This document shows, one piece after another, positions 1 to 9,250 of a DNA stretch of 64,000 bases. The notes below the pieces were generated by a model. That model did no database searches. It was not told where the DNA came from and worked only from the letters and a program-made list of their open reading frames with translations. This DNA comes from Roseiarcus sp963782255 (GTDB taxonomy: Bacteria; Pseudomonadota; Alphaproteobacteria; Rhizobiales; Beijerinckiaceae), in contig CAWAIS010000001.1 of assembly GCA_963782255.1 (NCBI GenBank), positions 1,488,001 to 1,552,000 of the forward strand. The letters run 5' to 3'. Within the stretch, counting starts at the first letter, position 1, and every line of letters begins with the position of its first letter. The translations under genes and the position numbers were made by a program.

Positions 1-656
1 AGCGTGCGATCGTCCCTCAGAGCCACGCGCCCGAGCATCACGCCCGGTTCGTTGTAGATCACGTAGACGTTCTCGTCGCGCGGGCGATAGCCCTCCGTCT
101 CGAACGCCGCGACGACATAGCCGAGAGGCTTCTCGAACTGAGGCTCAGGGCCGAACATGAGCTCGCGGATCTTCGAATGCAGCCCGTCGGCGCCGATGAC
201 GAGATCGAAGCGCCGTTCGCCCGCCCGCGCGAACTGCACACGCACGCTGTCTCCCTGATCCTGAAGGCCGACCAACTCGTCGCCGAAAATCGTTTCCGAT
301 GACCGGCTCGCCTTCTCGAACAAAGCGCGTGAAAGGTCGCTGCGCTGCAAAGTGACGAATGTGCCTCCGGTAAGCGCGTCAAATATGCGTTCGCCGAAAC
401 GCGCGATACGTTGGCCGTCGCCGTCGACGACCCGCATTTCGCGGATATGGTAGCCGACTGCCTCGAGGTCGCTCGCCAAACCCATTCGCTTGGCGATCTC
501 ATAACCCACGCCCCAGAAGTCGATGACGTAGCCGCCTGCGCGGAGCGCAGGCGCACGCTCGGCGAGGGTCGTCTCGAAACCCGCGGCGTTCAACCAGAAG
601 GCGAGCGCCGGGCCCGCGATTCCGGCGCCAGCGATCAGGATTTTTCCGCGGTGCAT
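1..656 (-). CDS. FAD-dependent monooxygenase (UbiH/PhzS-type), 3' end outside window
   Basis: The reading frame starts at the ATG complementary to 654-656 and runs off the left edge, giving about 218 residues. It opens with an FAD-binding Rossmann motif (ILIAGAGIAGPALAFWL), continues through a region typical of aromatic-ring or salicylate-type flavin hydroxylases, and has the second FAD motif DLVIGADGLHSKIRE near residue 150. The family uses NAD(P)H and O2 to hydroxylate small aromatic or polyketide-like substrates; the substrate cannot be told from this. It lies 71 bp downstream of moxR on the same strand, so co-transcription is possible. Only the N-terminal half is visible. Confidence 0.85.
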   Translation of the reverse strand, partial: MHRGKILIAGAGIAGPALAFWLNAAGFETTLAERAPALRAGGYVIDFWGVGYEIAKRMGLASDLEAVGYHIREMRVVDGDGQRIARFGERIFDALTGGTFVTLQRSDLSRALFEKASRSSETIFGDELVGLQDQGDSVRVQFARAGERRFDLVIGADGLHSKIRELMFGPEPQFEKPLGYVVAAFETEGYRPRDENVYVIYNEPGVMLGRVALRDDRT

Positions 657-727
657 GCGGCGCGCGTATCACCCCGGGCTGTCGAAACTAAGGTCTCGGC
701 AGTCGTCGCTGCGTCGCCAGCCGCGGG

Positions 728-1570
<843 letters not shown>

Positions 1571-1608
1571 GCGCTGTCTGCTCCTCGGAACTTAAGAGAG
1601 CGGGACGC

Positions 1609-4176
1609 TCACGAAGTCATCGCTCCCTTAACGGTCTCGATCAGCTGCTTCAACGTGAAGGGCTTCGGCAGGAAGACGAATTCCTGCTTCTCCGGGAGAT
1701 TGCGTGCGAAAGCGTCGTCGGCGTAGCCGGAGACGAACACGACCTTCGCGGTGAAACCGCGCCGGCGCAGTTCGGTCAACATGGTCGGTCCATCCATTTC
1801 CGGCATGATCACGTCGGAAACGATGAGGTCGATCGGACCGCCGGCTTCTTCCGCGACGCGGAGCGCCTCGAGCCCTGAATCGGCCTCGAGCACGGTGTAG
1901 CCGCGCGAGGCGAGCGCGCGCGAGGCGAACGCCCGCACGGCCTCCTCGTCTTCCACCAGCAGTATCGCGCCGCGGCCGGTGAGATCAGGCTCGGGTTTCG
2001 CGGGCTCTTTCTTGACTGGCTCATCCGCCTCCGCCTCGATGAGGCGCGGCAAGAGAATGCGAAACGTCGCGCCAGCGCCAGCCTCGCTTTCGCAGAACAC
2101 GTAGCCGCCCGTCTGCTTGACGATGCCGTAGACCATCGACAGGCCGAGGCCCGTGCCCTTGCCGACCTCCTTCGTCGTGAAGAACGGCTCGAAGATCTTC
2201 GCGCGGACATGGGCCGGGATGCCGTGCCCGGTGTCCTCGACTTCGATAAGCACGTAGTCCGCGGGCGCAATTTCCAGCTCCTTCAGGCCCGCGCACTCGG
2301 ATGCGTGAAAATTGCGCGTGCGCAGGGTGATCTTGCCGCCATGCGCCATCGCGTCGCGCGCGTTGACGACGAGGTTGACGATCACCTGCTCGAACTGGTT
2401 GAGGTCCGCCTTCACGAGCCAAAGGTCGCGGCTGAGTACGACATCGAGCTGGATCGTCTCGCCGACCAGCCGGCGCAGCAGCATTTGCAGCTCCGCCAGG
2501 ACGTCGTTGAGCTGCAGCGTCTGCGGCCGAAGTGTCTGCCGGCGCGAGAAGGCCAGGAGCTGACGCACCAGTCCCGCCGCCCGGTTGGCGTTCTGCTTGA
2601 TTTGCATGATGTCCTGGAAGGACGGATCGGTCGGACGGTGGTTGGCGAGGAGGAGATCGCAATAGCCGATGATCGCGGTCAGGACGTTGTTGAAATCGTG
2701 CGCGACGCCACCCGCGAGCTGGCCGATCGCCTGCATCTTCTGGCTTTGCGCGAGGTTCTCCTGGAGCGTCCGCTGCTCGGTGGTGTCGAGGGCGAACACG
2801 ATCGCGCTTGCGCCTTCGTCGCTCAGCGGATCGGCGGCGGAGACGAAGAGCCGCGCGGATCGCGCCGTGTCCGCTCCCTCGAGGGCGACATTGATCGGCG
2901 CGATCTCGGCCTCTCCCCTGGCCGCCGCTTCGAGCGAGGCTCGTAAGGCAACGCGATCGCGCTGGACGACGAGCTTGAAGATGTTCGGCGCGCCATCCGC
3001 GCCCTCGACTTTCAGGGCGTCGGGCGCCAGGCGCAGGAAAGCGGCGTTCGGACGCAAGAGCGCCCCGGCGGCGTCGACCGCGGCGATTGCGACCGGCGTC
3101 GAATTGAAAATGCGCGCGAAGCGAACCTCCGCCGCCCGCAAATCCTCGTCGTCCCTTGTTTCGCCCGGTGCGCGGCTGATCACCAGCGACCGCGAGGGAC
3201 CCGGCGCTCCGTCACTCGAAAAGGCGATCTTGTGAAAGATCCTCGCCGGAAGCACGCGGCCCTGGCGGGGCTTCAGGTCGACGTCGAACTGCTTCGTGAC
3301 CACGTCGCCTGGCCGGCCGGACATCGTGGTCAGCACAGCGCCGCCGTTCCCGGCGACGATGTCGTCGATTTTGAGCTGGCCGAGCCCGAATTGCGCCAGA
3401 TCGTAGTCGAGCCAGCCCGCAAGAGTTGCGTTCATGTGCACGATCGCCCCATTGGGCTCGGCCGAGAAGAAGCCGGCGGGGGCGTGGTCGAGATAGTCGA
3501 TCGCGTGCTGGAGGTCCTGGAAGAAAGTCTCGTGGCGGTCATGCTCGCGCGTCTCGTCCGAGACGGTCCAAAGGGTTGCGCCGGCTCGCGCAGCCAGTTC
3601 GAGAGGGCGCACGCGAATGCGATACCAAGCGACGTCGCCCTGCCGGTTGGGCGGGGGAGAAAGGCGCAAGTCCTCGCTCGCCCGCCCGCCGGCCTTGGCG
3701 GCCTGCGACAGCCGATAGACGGATTCCGATACGTCGGGCGAGCCGGTGAAGAGGCGCTCGACCGGCCGCATGTCTCCGACCGCGCGAGCGCCCGAAAGTG
3801 CGCGGTAAGCGTCATTCGCGTAGAGGATGCGAGATCCCGAGTCGGTGACGAGGAGCCCGTCCGGGCTCGAGTCGGCGATCGCCTTGGTTGTGTCGGCGCG
3901 CGTCGCCCGCGTTGGAATCTGCAGAAATCCGAAGGCGAACAGCATAACGCCGAGGGCGCCGCAGAAGGCCAGCGCTCCGACCATCCAGAAAGCAATCGGC
4001 GCGGCTGCGCTGGGCGTGAACCAAGCGGCAAAGAGGAGTCCGGCCAGAGCCAGCGCCAACAACGCCAGCACGACCGGGTTCGCGCTCCGCTCGATTCGGT
4101 CGATCTGGGCGGCGGGCGGCGGCGATTTCACGGGGAGAATCAAACCCAAGACACATCCCTTTTGCGAGCGCGCCAA
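1609..4176 (-). CDS. cckA: Cell-cycle hybrid histidine kinase CckA
   Basis: An 855-residue membrane-bound hybrid kinase. Two hydrophobic segments lie at about 33-53 and 61-85. They are followed by three PAS-like regions (about 95-205, 225-335, 350-465), a HisKA domain with the phospho-acceptor H493 in the alphaproteobacterial motif VAHDFNN, and a HATPase domain (N-box N605, DTG 648-650, GTGLG 674-678). A C-terminal receiver domain has D788, S816 and K838. In alphaproteobacteria CckA feeds phosphate through ChpT to CtrA and controls the cell cycle and motility. The symbol rests on this domain order and the HDFNN core; a paralogous hybrid kinase cannot be fully excluded. It is divergent from the FliO-like gene. 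Confidence 0.85.
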   Translation of the reverse strand: MARSQKGCVLGLILPVKSPPPAAQIDRIERSANPVVLALLALALAGLLFAAWFTPSAAAPIAFWMVGALAFCGALGVMLFAFGFLQIPTRATRADTTKAIADSSPDGLLVTDSGSRILYANDAYRALSGARAVGDMRPVERLFTGSPDVSESVYRLSQAAKAGGRASEDLRLSPPPNRQGDVAWYRIRVRPLELAARAGATLWTVSDETREHDRHETFFQDLQHAIDYLDHAPAGFFSAEPNGAIVHMNATLAGWLDYDLAQFGLGQLKIDDIVAGNGGAVLTTMSGRPGDVVTKQFDVDLKPRQGRVLPARIFHKIAFSSDGAPGPSRSLVISRAPGETRDDEDLRAAEVRFARIFNSTPVAIAAVDAAGALLRPNAAFLRLAPDALKVEGADGAPNIFKLVVQRDRVALRASLEAAARGEAEIAPINVALEGADTARSARLFVSAADPLSDEGASAIVFALDTTEQRTLQENLAQSQKMQAIGQLAGGVAHDFNNVLTAIIGYCDLLLANHRPTDPSFQDIMQIKQNANRAAGLVRQLLAFSRRQTLRPQTLQLNDVLAELQMLLRRLVGETIQLDVVLSRDLWLVKADLNQFEQVIVNLVVNARDAMAHGGKITLRTRNFHASECAGLKELEIAPADYVLIEVEDTGHGIPAHVRAKIFEPFFTTKEVGKGTGLGLSMVYGIVKQTGGYVFCESEAGAGATFRILLPRLIEAEADEPVKKEPAKPEPDLTGRGAILLVEDEEAVRAFASRALASRGYTVLEADSGLEALRVAEEAGGPIDLIVSDVIMPEMDGPTMLTELRRRGFTAKVVFVSGYADDAFARNLPEKQEFVFLPKPFTLKQLIETVKGAMTS

Positions 4177-4475
4177 CTCATACGCTCACGCTTCGTGCTA
4201 GCATGGGGCCGGCTTCATGTCTCGGCGCGGAAAAGCCGGATCCGGGCGAAAATGGGACGAAAGCCACAGTTTTCAACGGGGTCGCGTTTTGTTATGAATG
4301 CCGCGTTGGCTCGATCCGGGGCCGCACGGGGCATGACGCCGACCTGGCGAAGTTCGAAGACTTCGCGAGGCGTGTTTCCTTCGAACGCTCTGGGGCTTGC
4401 GTACGGCTGGCGCCGTCGCCGCCAGAGCGGGAAAAGTTGGTTTGCGCAATCGGCGGCGCAGACGTTGGATTTGGC
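4177..4475. other. Divergent intergenic region between cckA and the FliO-like gene
   Basis: About 300 bp separate the two divergent starts. The downstream frame stays open from 4203, but that stretch reads as low-quality protein and the family N-terminus begins at 4476. It therefore most likely holds the two promoters. I see no RNA gene or convincing regulator site. Confidence 0.4.
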
Positions 4476-5672
4476 ATGCAGTGGCTTAGTGATCTTCCGT
4501 TCGGCGATAATCGCGTTGTTCAAATCGGATTTTTGGCGGCCTGCGGGATCGCCGCGCTGGTCGTTCTGGCGATCATTTACAGGCTGGTGTTTGCGCATCG
4601 GTTGCGCGTTCCCGGAGGCCGAACCCGCCAGCCGAGGCTGGGGCTTGTCGATGCATTCAGCCTCGATGGGCAGCGCCAGCTGGTCCTGGTGCGTCGCGAC
4701 AATGTCGAACATCTCATCATGATCGGCGGCCCGAACGACGTGCTCGTCGAGTCGCAAATCAACCGCGCCCTCGCGCTGACCCGTGAGGCGCCCGCGCCGC
4801 GCGCTGAACCGGTCGCCGCGCCTCCGCCGGTCCCTGCGGCGGCTCCAGCGGCCGCTAAGGTCCCCGCGCAAGCAAAAGCGGCGGCCGCGCCGCCGCCTGT
4901 TTCCGCAGATGTCCGTCCGATCCGGCCGCAAGGGGCGGCTCCGGAACGGCCAGCCCCGGCGGCGTCCATGCCAGCCGCTGCGCCGCCAATTCCAGCGGCG
5001 CCCGCTCCGCAAGCGGCGGCGCCGACGCCCGCGACCGGGCCGGCAGTTCATGCGTCGCCAGCCCCCGCGCCGTCCGGACCAGGGGCTTCGCCGCCCCCGT
5101 CCGCGCATCCGAAGCCCCTCCCCACGCAGCCGGTTCCCGCGCCGCAGCCCGCCGCGGCGAAGCTTGTCGAGCCCGCGGCGTCGAGCGGGCGTCCGCAGCC
5201 GCGTCCGCTGCCGGCTCGTCCTTCGATGCCGCCTCCCATCACTCCGGCCGCGGCTTTTGGCCGTCCCAACGTGACGCGATTGCCGGAAAAGCATCCGGCA
5301 AATCAACCGCCGGCGCAGCCCGTCGCCCCGAGAAGCTTCGAGAGCGCTCGGACCGGCGGGCCCGCGAAGTCCGAATCAGCGGCTGGGCCGCCCAAGCCAG
5401 AATCGCGGGACCAGACCTCGGCGCCGGTTCAAGTCTCGGCGACGATGGCCGCGACGCCGGTCAATCCGCCGGCGAGCGTGAAGGTTGAGGTGAAGCTCGA
5501 TCAGCCCGAGCCGGCGCCCGCGGCCTCTCCCGCCCCCAATTCCTCCTCCACGCAAAGCGCGGGTCAGCCCGCGTCGGAGAAGACGCCGTCCAAGGTCGAG
5601 GACCCGTTTGCCGGCCTTGACACCCTCGAGGCGGAAATGGCGCGTCTGCTCGGGCGGGAAAGGTTGAACTGA
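4476..5672 (+). CDS. FliO-like membrane protein with long Pro/Ala-rich tail
   Basis: 398 residues if translation starts at ATG 4476, which places the single membrane segment (IGFLAACGIAALVVLAIIYR) close to the N-terminus as in FliO/MopB-type proteins. It is followed by the compact beta-rich FliO domain (LGLVDAFSLDGQRQLVLVRR ... MIGGPNDVLVE), then about 270 residues of Pro/Ala-rich low-complexity sequence and a short acidic C-terminus. FliO supports assembly of the flagellar export gate FliPQR, but no other flagellar gene is present here. In this lineage such proteins commonly sit beside cckA and dksA. An upstream in-frame start at 4203 was rejected because it adds non-conserved sequence. Confidence 0.7.
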   Translation: MQWLSDLPFGDNRVVQIGFLAACGIAALVVLAIIYRLVFAHRLRVPGGRTRQPRLGLVDAFSLDGQRQLVLVRRDNVEHLIMIGGPNDVLVESQINRALALTREAPAPRAEPVAAPPPVPAAAPAAAKVPAQAKAAAAPPPVSADVRPIRPQGAAPERPAPAASMPAAAPPIPAAPAPQAAAPTPATGPAVHASPAPAPSGPGASPPPSAHPKPLPTQPVPAPQPAAAKLVEPAASSGRPQPRPLPARPSMPPPITPAAAFGRPNVTRLPEKHPANQPPAQPVAPRSFESARTGGPAKSESAAGPPKPESRDQTSAPVQVSATMAATPVNPPASVKVEVKLDQPEPAPAASPAPNSSSTQSAGQPASEKTPSKVEDPFAGLDTLEAEMARLLGRERLN

Positions 5673-5718
5673 CGGCCTAGCTTATTCGGGCTCGCGATTC
5701 GCGCGCCTCGGCGGAAGC

Positions 5719-6135
5719 CTACTCGTCGCGATAGATCTTTTCGCGGCGCTCGTGGCGCTCCTGCGCCTCGACCGAAAGCGTCGCGATCGGGCGGGCGTCG
5801 AGCCGGCGAAGCGAAATAGGCTCTCCCGTCTCGACGCAATAGCCGTAGGAGCCGTCGTCGATTCGAGCGAGCGCCGCCTCGATCTTCGAAATCAGTTTGC
5901 GCTGCCGGTCGCGAGCGCGCAATTCGATGGCGCGATCCGTCTCCGATGAGGCCCGGTCCGCGATGTCGGGGTGGTTCTCGCTTTCGAGCTGGAGGGCTGC
6001 GAGCGTGTCGCGGCTTTCGACCAGAATCGCCTCGCGCCAGGCGATCAGTTTGCGCCGGAAATACTCGCGCTGACGCTCATTCATGAACGGTTCCGCATCC
6101 GACGGCTTGTAGCTTTCAGCGGCGACATCGTTCAT
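5719..6135 (-). CDS. dksA: RNA polymerase-binding transcription factor DksA (one-cysteine type)
   Basis: 138 residues from ATG 6135; a longer frame to 6198 exists but the family start fits MNDVAAES. The coiled-coil tip keeps the DxxDxA signature (D57, D60, A62), and the C-terminal region DGSYGYCVETGEPI keeps only one cysteine (C100) of the four zinc ligands of E. coli DksA. This zinc-poor form is usual in alphaproteobacteria. DksA binds the secondary channel of RNA polymerase and potentiates ppGpp control of rRNA and amino-acid promoters. The gene is convergent with the FliO-like gene, 46 bp apart. Confidence 0.9.
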   Translation of the reverse strand: MNDVAAESYKPSDAEPFMNERQREYFRRKLIAWREAILVESRDTLAALQLESENHPDIADRASSETDRAIELRARDRQRKLISKIEAALARIDDGSYGYCVETGEPISLRRLDARPIATLSVEAQERHERREKIYRDE

Positions 6136-6373
6136 GAGTGATTCCCGTCCCTGATTGGAAATTCGCGGCCTTATAGCGATCCCTAGATAAAGGAACAATG
6201 ACTATCGTTGGGGCGCCGTTACGGCGCCGGCAAAACCTCCGTGAAGGCTGGAAGGGCGCTCGGGGGGCGCCGCCGCATTTTGACGCAGGCGGCTTGCCAG
6301 ACGGGACGGCGCGCTTCACCTTATCGAACGGCGCTCGGTCTGCGGCGGCGCAGCCGAATGGAGGGTTTTCCTT

Positions 6374-6799
6374 ATGTACAAGCGGATCATTCTTGCGGTC
6401 GACCTCGCCGAGCCGCTACCGAAACCGAAGGGGCTTGCGCAGGCGCTCGAACTCGCCAAGGCGGGGGGCGGCGAACTGAGGCTCGTGAACGTGCAGCCCG
6501 TCGTTCCGGCCACGTTCATGGAATACGTTCCGGCCGATTTCGACCTTGAGCAGAGCAAGCGCGCGAAGGAGGCGCTCGACGCGGTTTTGGCGGATATCGA
6601 TTTGCCGGCCAACCGAAAGAGCGCGGCGGCCCGCGCCGGCGGCATCTACCATGAGCTCTTGGAGGAGGCGTCGGATTGGAACGCGGACCTCATCGTCGTC
6701 GGCTCGCATCGCCCGGTCATGAGCGACTATCTGCTCGGATCGAACGCCAAGACGATCGTACGCCACGCCCAATGCTCGGTGCTGGTCGTCCGGGAATGA
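6374..6799 (+). CDS. Universal stress protein (UspA family)
   Basis: 141 residues forming a single Usp domain. It starts with the beta strand YKRIILAVDLAEP and ends with the nucleotide-binding signature GSHRP-x(n)-LLGSNAKTIVRHAQCSVLVVRE, which places it in the ATP-binding UspA subgroup. Such proteins are cytosolic stress or energy sensors. It converges with the VWA gene, whose stop lies 7 bp away. Upstream, 6199-6373 is a 175-bp intergenic region shared with the dksA promoter. Confidence 0.92.
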   Translation: MYKRIILAVDLAEPLPKPKGLAQALELAKAGGGELRLVNVQPVVPATFMEYVPADFDLEQSKRAKEALDAVLADIDLPANRKSAAARAGGIYHELLEEASDWNADLIVVGSHRPVMSDYLLGSNAKTIVRHAQCSVLVVRE

Positions 6800-6806
6800 C
6801 CAATCG

Positions 6807-7982
6807 TCAAGCCGCCAGCGCGCGCATGGCGGCCTCGACCCCCTCCGGCGTCAACGGAAACATGCGGCGCTGAAAGATGTTGGCGATCATCTGGGTGGAC
6901 TGCGAATAGGCCCAGTGTCGCTCCGGCGAGGGATTGATCCAGACCGAGCGGGGCCACGTGACAATCGCGCGCTCGAGCCAGACCTTGCCCGGTTCCGGGT
7001 TGAGGTGCTCGACGGAGCCGCCGGGCGTGACGATCTCGTAAGGACTCATTGACGCGTCGCCGACGAAGACGACGCGATGATCCCGACCGTAGGAATTCAA
7101 GAGATCGCGGGTCGCTACGCGCTCCTCGTAACGCCGGCGATTGTTCTTCCACACGCTCTCGTAAAGGCAATTGTGGAAATAGAAGTGCTCGAGGCGTTTA
7201 AACTGGCTCTGTGCGGCTGAGAAGAGCTGCTCGGCCGCCTCGACGTGCCAGTCCATCGAGCCGCCGACGTCGAGAAACAGGAGGACCTTCACCGCGTTAC
7301 GACGCTCGGGCCTGAGCTTCACGTCGATAAAGCCCTTATCGGCGGTCGAGCGGATGGTGCCATCGAGGTCGAGCTCCTCGGCCGCTCCCTCGCGCGCGAA
7401 TCGCCTGAGCCTGCGCAGCGCGATCTTGATGTTGCGCGGTCCGAGCTCGGCGTCGCCGTCGAAATCGCGGAACTCGCGTCGGTCCCAAACCTTGACCGCG
7501 CTGCCGCGGCGGCCTCGATCCTGTCCGATCCGCACGCCCTCGGGGTGGTCGCCATAGGCGCCGAAGGGAGAGATTCCGCCGGTCCCGATCCACTTCGCTC
7601 CGCCTTGATGGCGTCCTCTCTGCTCCGCCAGGCGCTGGCGCAGGGTCTCCATGAGCTTGTCGAAGCCGAGCTTCTCAAGCTCCGCCCGCTCTTCGGCGCT
7701 CAGATAGCGCTCGGACATGCGACGCAGCCATTCCTCGGGCAATTCTCTCCCTTCGACGGCCGTCGCGCCATCGAGGACGCCCTTGAAGGTGCTCGCAAAG
7801 ACGACATCGAACTTGTCTAGATTCCGCTCGTCCTTGACGAGGAGAGCGCGCGCGAGGCGGTAGAATTCGTCCACCGACTTTTCCGCCAGATCGTCCTCGA
7901 GCGCGCGCATCAGGTCGAGATATTCGCGGGGCGTCACGGGAACGTGCGCTTGCCGCAGATTGGCGAAGAACGTGAAAAACAT
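6807..7982 (-). CDS. CoxE-like VWA-domain protein
   Basis: 391 residues from ATG 7982 (MFFTFFANLRQAHVPV, the standard family start). The upstream in-frame extension is only the antisense of the phosphatase gene. The N-terminal half is the CoxE-type helical region. The VWA fold near residue 232 carries a modified MIDAS motif, D238-V-G-G-S242-M, typical of this family. These proteins work with MoxR ATPases in maturation of metalloenzymes such as CO dehydrogenase; no such enzyme is encoded nearby. The gene is divergent from the metallophosphatase, with 72 bp between starts. Confidence 0.88.
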   Translation of the reverse strand: MFFTFFANLRQAHVPVTPREYLDLMRALEDDLAEKSVDEFYRLARALLVKDERNLDKFDVVFASTFKGVLDGATAVEGRELPEEWLRRMSERYLSAEERAELEKLGFDKLMETLRQRLAEQRGRHQGGAKWIGTGGISPFGAYGDHPEGVRIGQDRGRRGSAVKVWDRREFRDFDGDAELGPRNIKIALRRLRRFAREGAAEELDLDGTIRSTADKGFIDVKLRPERRNAVKVLLFLDVGGSMDWHVEAAEQLFSAAQSQFKRLEHFYFHNCLYESVWKNNRRRYEERVATRDLLNSYGRDHRVVFVGDASMSPYEIVTPGGSVEHLNPEPGKVWLERAIVTWPRSVWINPSPERHWAYSQSTQMIANIFQRRMFPLTPEGVEAAMRALAA

Positions 7983-8054
7983 GGTTTTGAATTCTAGCGC
8001 GCGCCAAGCGAGCCGTGCAATGCTGGCGCCCGACTCGAAGCTCATCAACCGCAC

Positions 8055-8921
8055 ATGGCCGCCGTCGTCGACCGTCACGCCTTCATCTTGCCGCGCGCAG
8101 TCGCGCCGGACGTCGAGATATTCGCGATCGGCGACATTCACGGACGCCCGGACCTCCTGCATGCGCTCCTCGACGACGCCGCACGTGAGCCGAAGCGGCG
8201 GGAGAAGCGCGCGCTCGTCTTCCTGGGCGACCTGATCGACCGCGGCCCGGACAGTCTGGGCGCGATCGATCTCACGCTCGGCGCGCGCGAGCGGGTCGGC
8301 GCCGACGAGTTGATCGCGCTCATGGGCAACCACGAGGCCATGATGCGGCTCGCGCTCGATCCGAAGTCTCCCTGGGAAGTCGCGCTCGACGCGCTCGCCA
8401 ATTGGCTTCGCAACGGGGGCGTCGCGGTCGTGCGGCAATTCGCCGATTTTGGGGTTGCGCCGGGCGGCCCCGACGAACTCCTGACCGTGCTCCGCGTCGC
8501 GCTGCCTGAACGCGTCCGCGACTGGCTCGGCGCGATGCGATCGCATTGGCGCTCGAGGGACGTTCTTTTCGTCCACGCGGGCGTCAATCCGCACATGGCG
8601 CTGGACGCCTTCCTCGCCACCCCCTGGAATACGCCGCTCAGCGAGATGGACGAGGAGCGCCACTGGGCCTGGGTGCGCTGGCCGTTTCTAGAATATGAGC
8701 CCGGGCGGCGGGGATTCAGCGGCCTGTTCGTCGTCCATGGCCACACGCCGAACGACGCCAAGCCGAACGCGTCGCATGAGGATCAGATCGCTCGCTTCCG
8801 CCTCAACCTCGATGCGGGCTCAGGGCTGACGGGCATGGCCAAGATGGCCGTCTTTCGGGACAACGAAGCCAAGGTCGTGACGGCGCTTGGGCCGACGAAC
8901 CGGATGCTTCGCGGCGAGTGA
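8055..8921 (+). CDS. PPP-family metallophosphatase (serine/threonine phosphatase-like)
   Basis: 288 residues with the calcineurin-like phosphoesterase motifs in order: GDIHG (D27, H29), GDLIDRG (D59), GNHE, HAGV, and a C-terminal HGHTPN that supplies the last metal ligands. The spacing matches bacterial PPP phosphatases (PrpA/ApaH-like) that bind two metal ions and dephosphorylate phosphoproteins or dinucleotides. The substrate cannot be assigned. The gene is divergent from the VWA gene. Confidence 0.88.
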   Translation: MAAVVDRHAFILPRAVAPDVEIFAIGDIHGRPDLLHALLDDAAREPKRREKRALVFLGDLIDRGPDSLGAIDLTLGARERVGADELIALMGNHEAMMRLALDPKSPWEVALDALANWLRNGGVAVVRQFADFGVAPGGPDELLTVLRVALPERVRDWLGAMRSHWRSRDVLFVHAGVNPHMALDAFLATPWNTPLSEMDEERHWAWVRWPFLEYEPGRRGFSGLFVVHGHTPNDAKPNASHEDQIARFRLNLDAGSGLTGMAKMAVFRDNEAKVVTALGPTNRMLRGE

Positions 8922-9250
8922 CGCCGCCCCGCTGATCCCTAACGAAAGGTCGCGTCGCATCTGGCGCTTCGCGCAATGACGGGGCGCGTCACGGTTCAGG
9001 CGTCGAGGCGGATGGCGCCCGCCGCGGCGCCGTTCGGGCGGCGTGCAAAGTCGACAGGCGCGCGAGCGATTTCAACGGCTTGGGCGCCAAATTGTGCAAC
9101 TTCTGACGCGAGCGTCGTTAAGCGCGCCCCCAGCGGCGTGGGTGAGGGCGAGCGGTGGAGGCGGCGCGGCCACGTTTGCGGTGTTAAGCCATAAGGGGCC
9201 AGGCGCAAGCGCCCGTCGAGGCCACTCGATTCATTCGCGTCATTGCGAGT
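8922..9250. other. Convergent intergenic region without a supported gene
   Basis: About 330 bp between the convergent phosphatase and Hint-protein genes. Short open frames occur on both strands, but none has a ribosome-binding site or recognisable family. Confidence 0.4.

Noticed and set aside
3232..4722. Long plus-strand open frame of 496 codons
   Set aside because: It is antisense to cckA and has the Arg/Gly/Asp-rich composition typical of shadow frames in GC-rich DNA. No family is recognisable.
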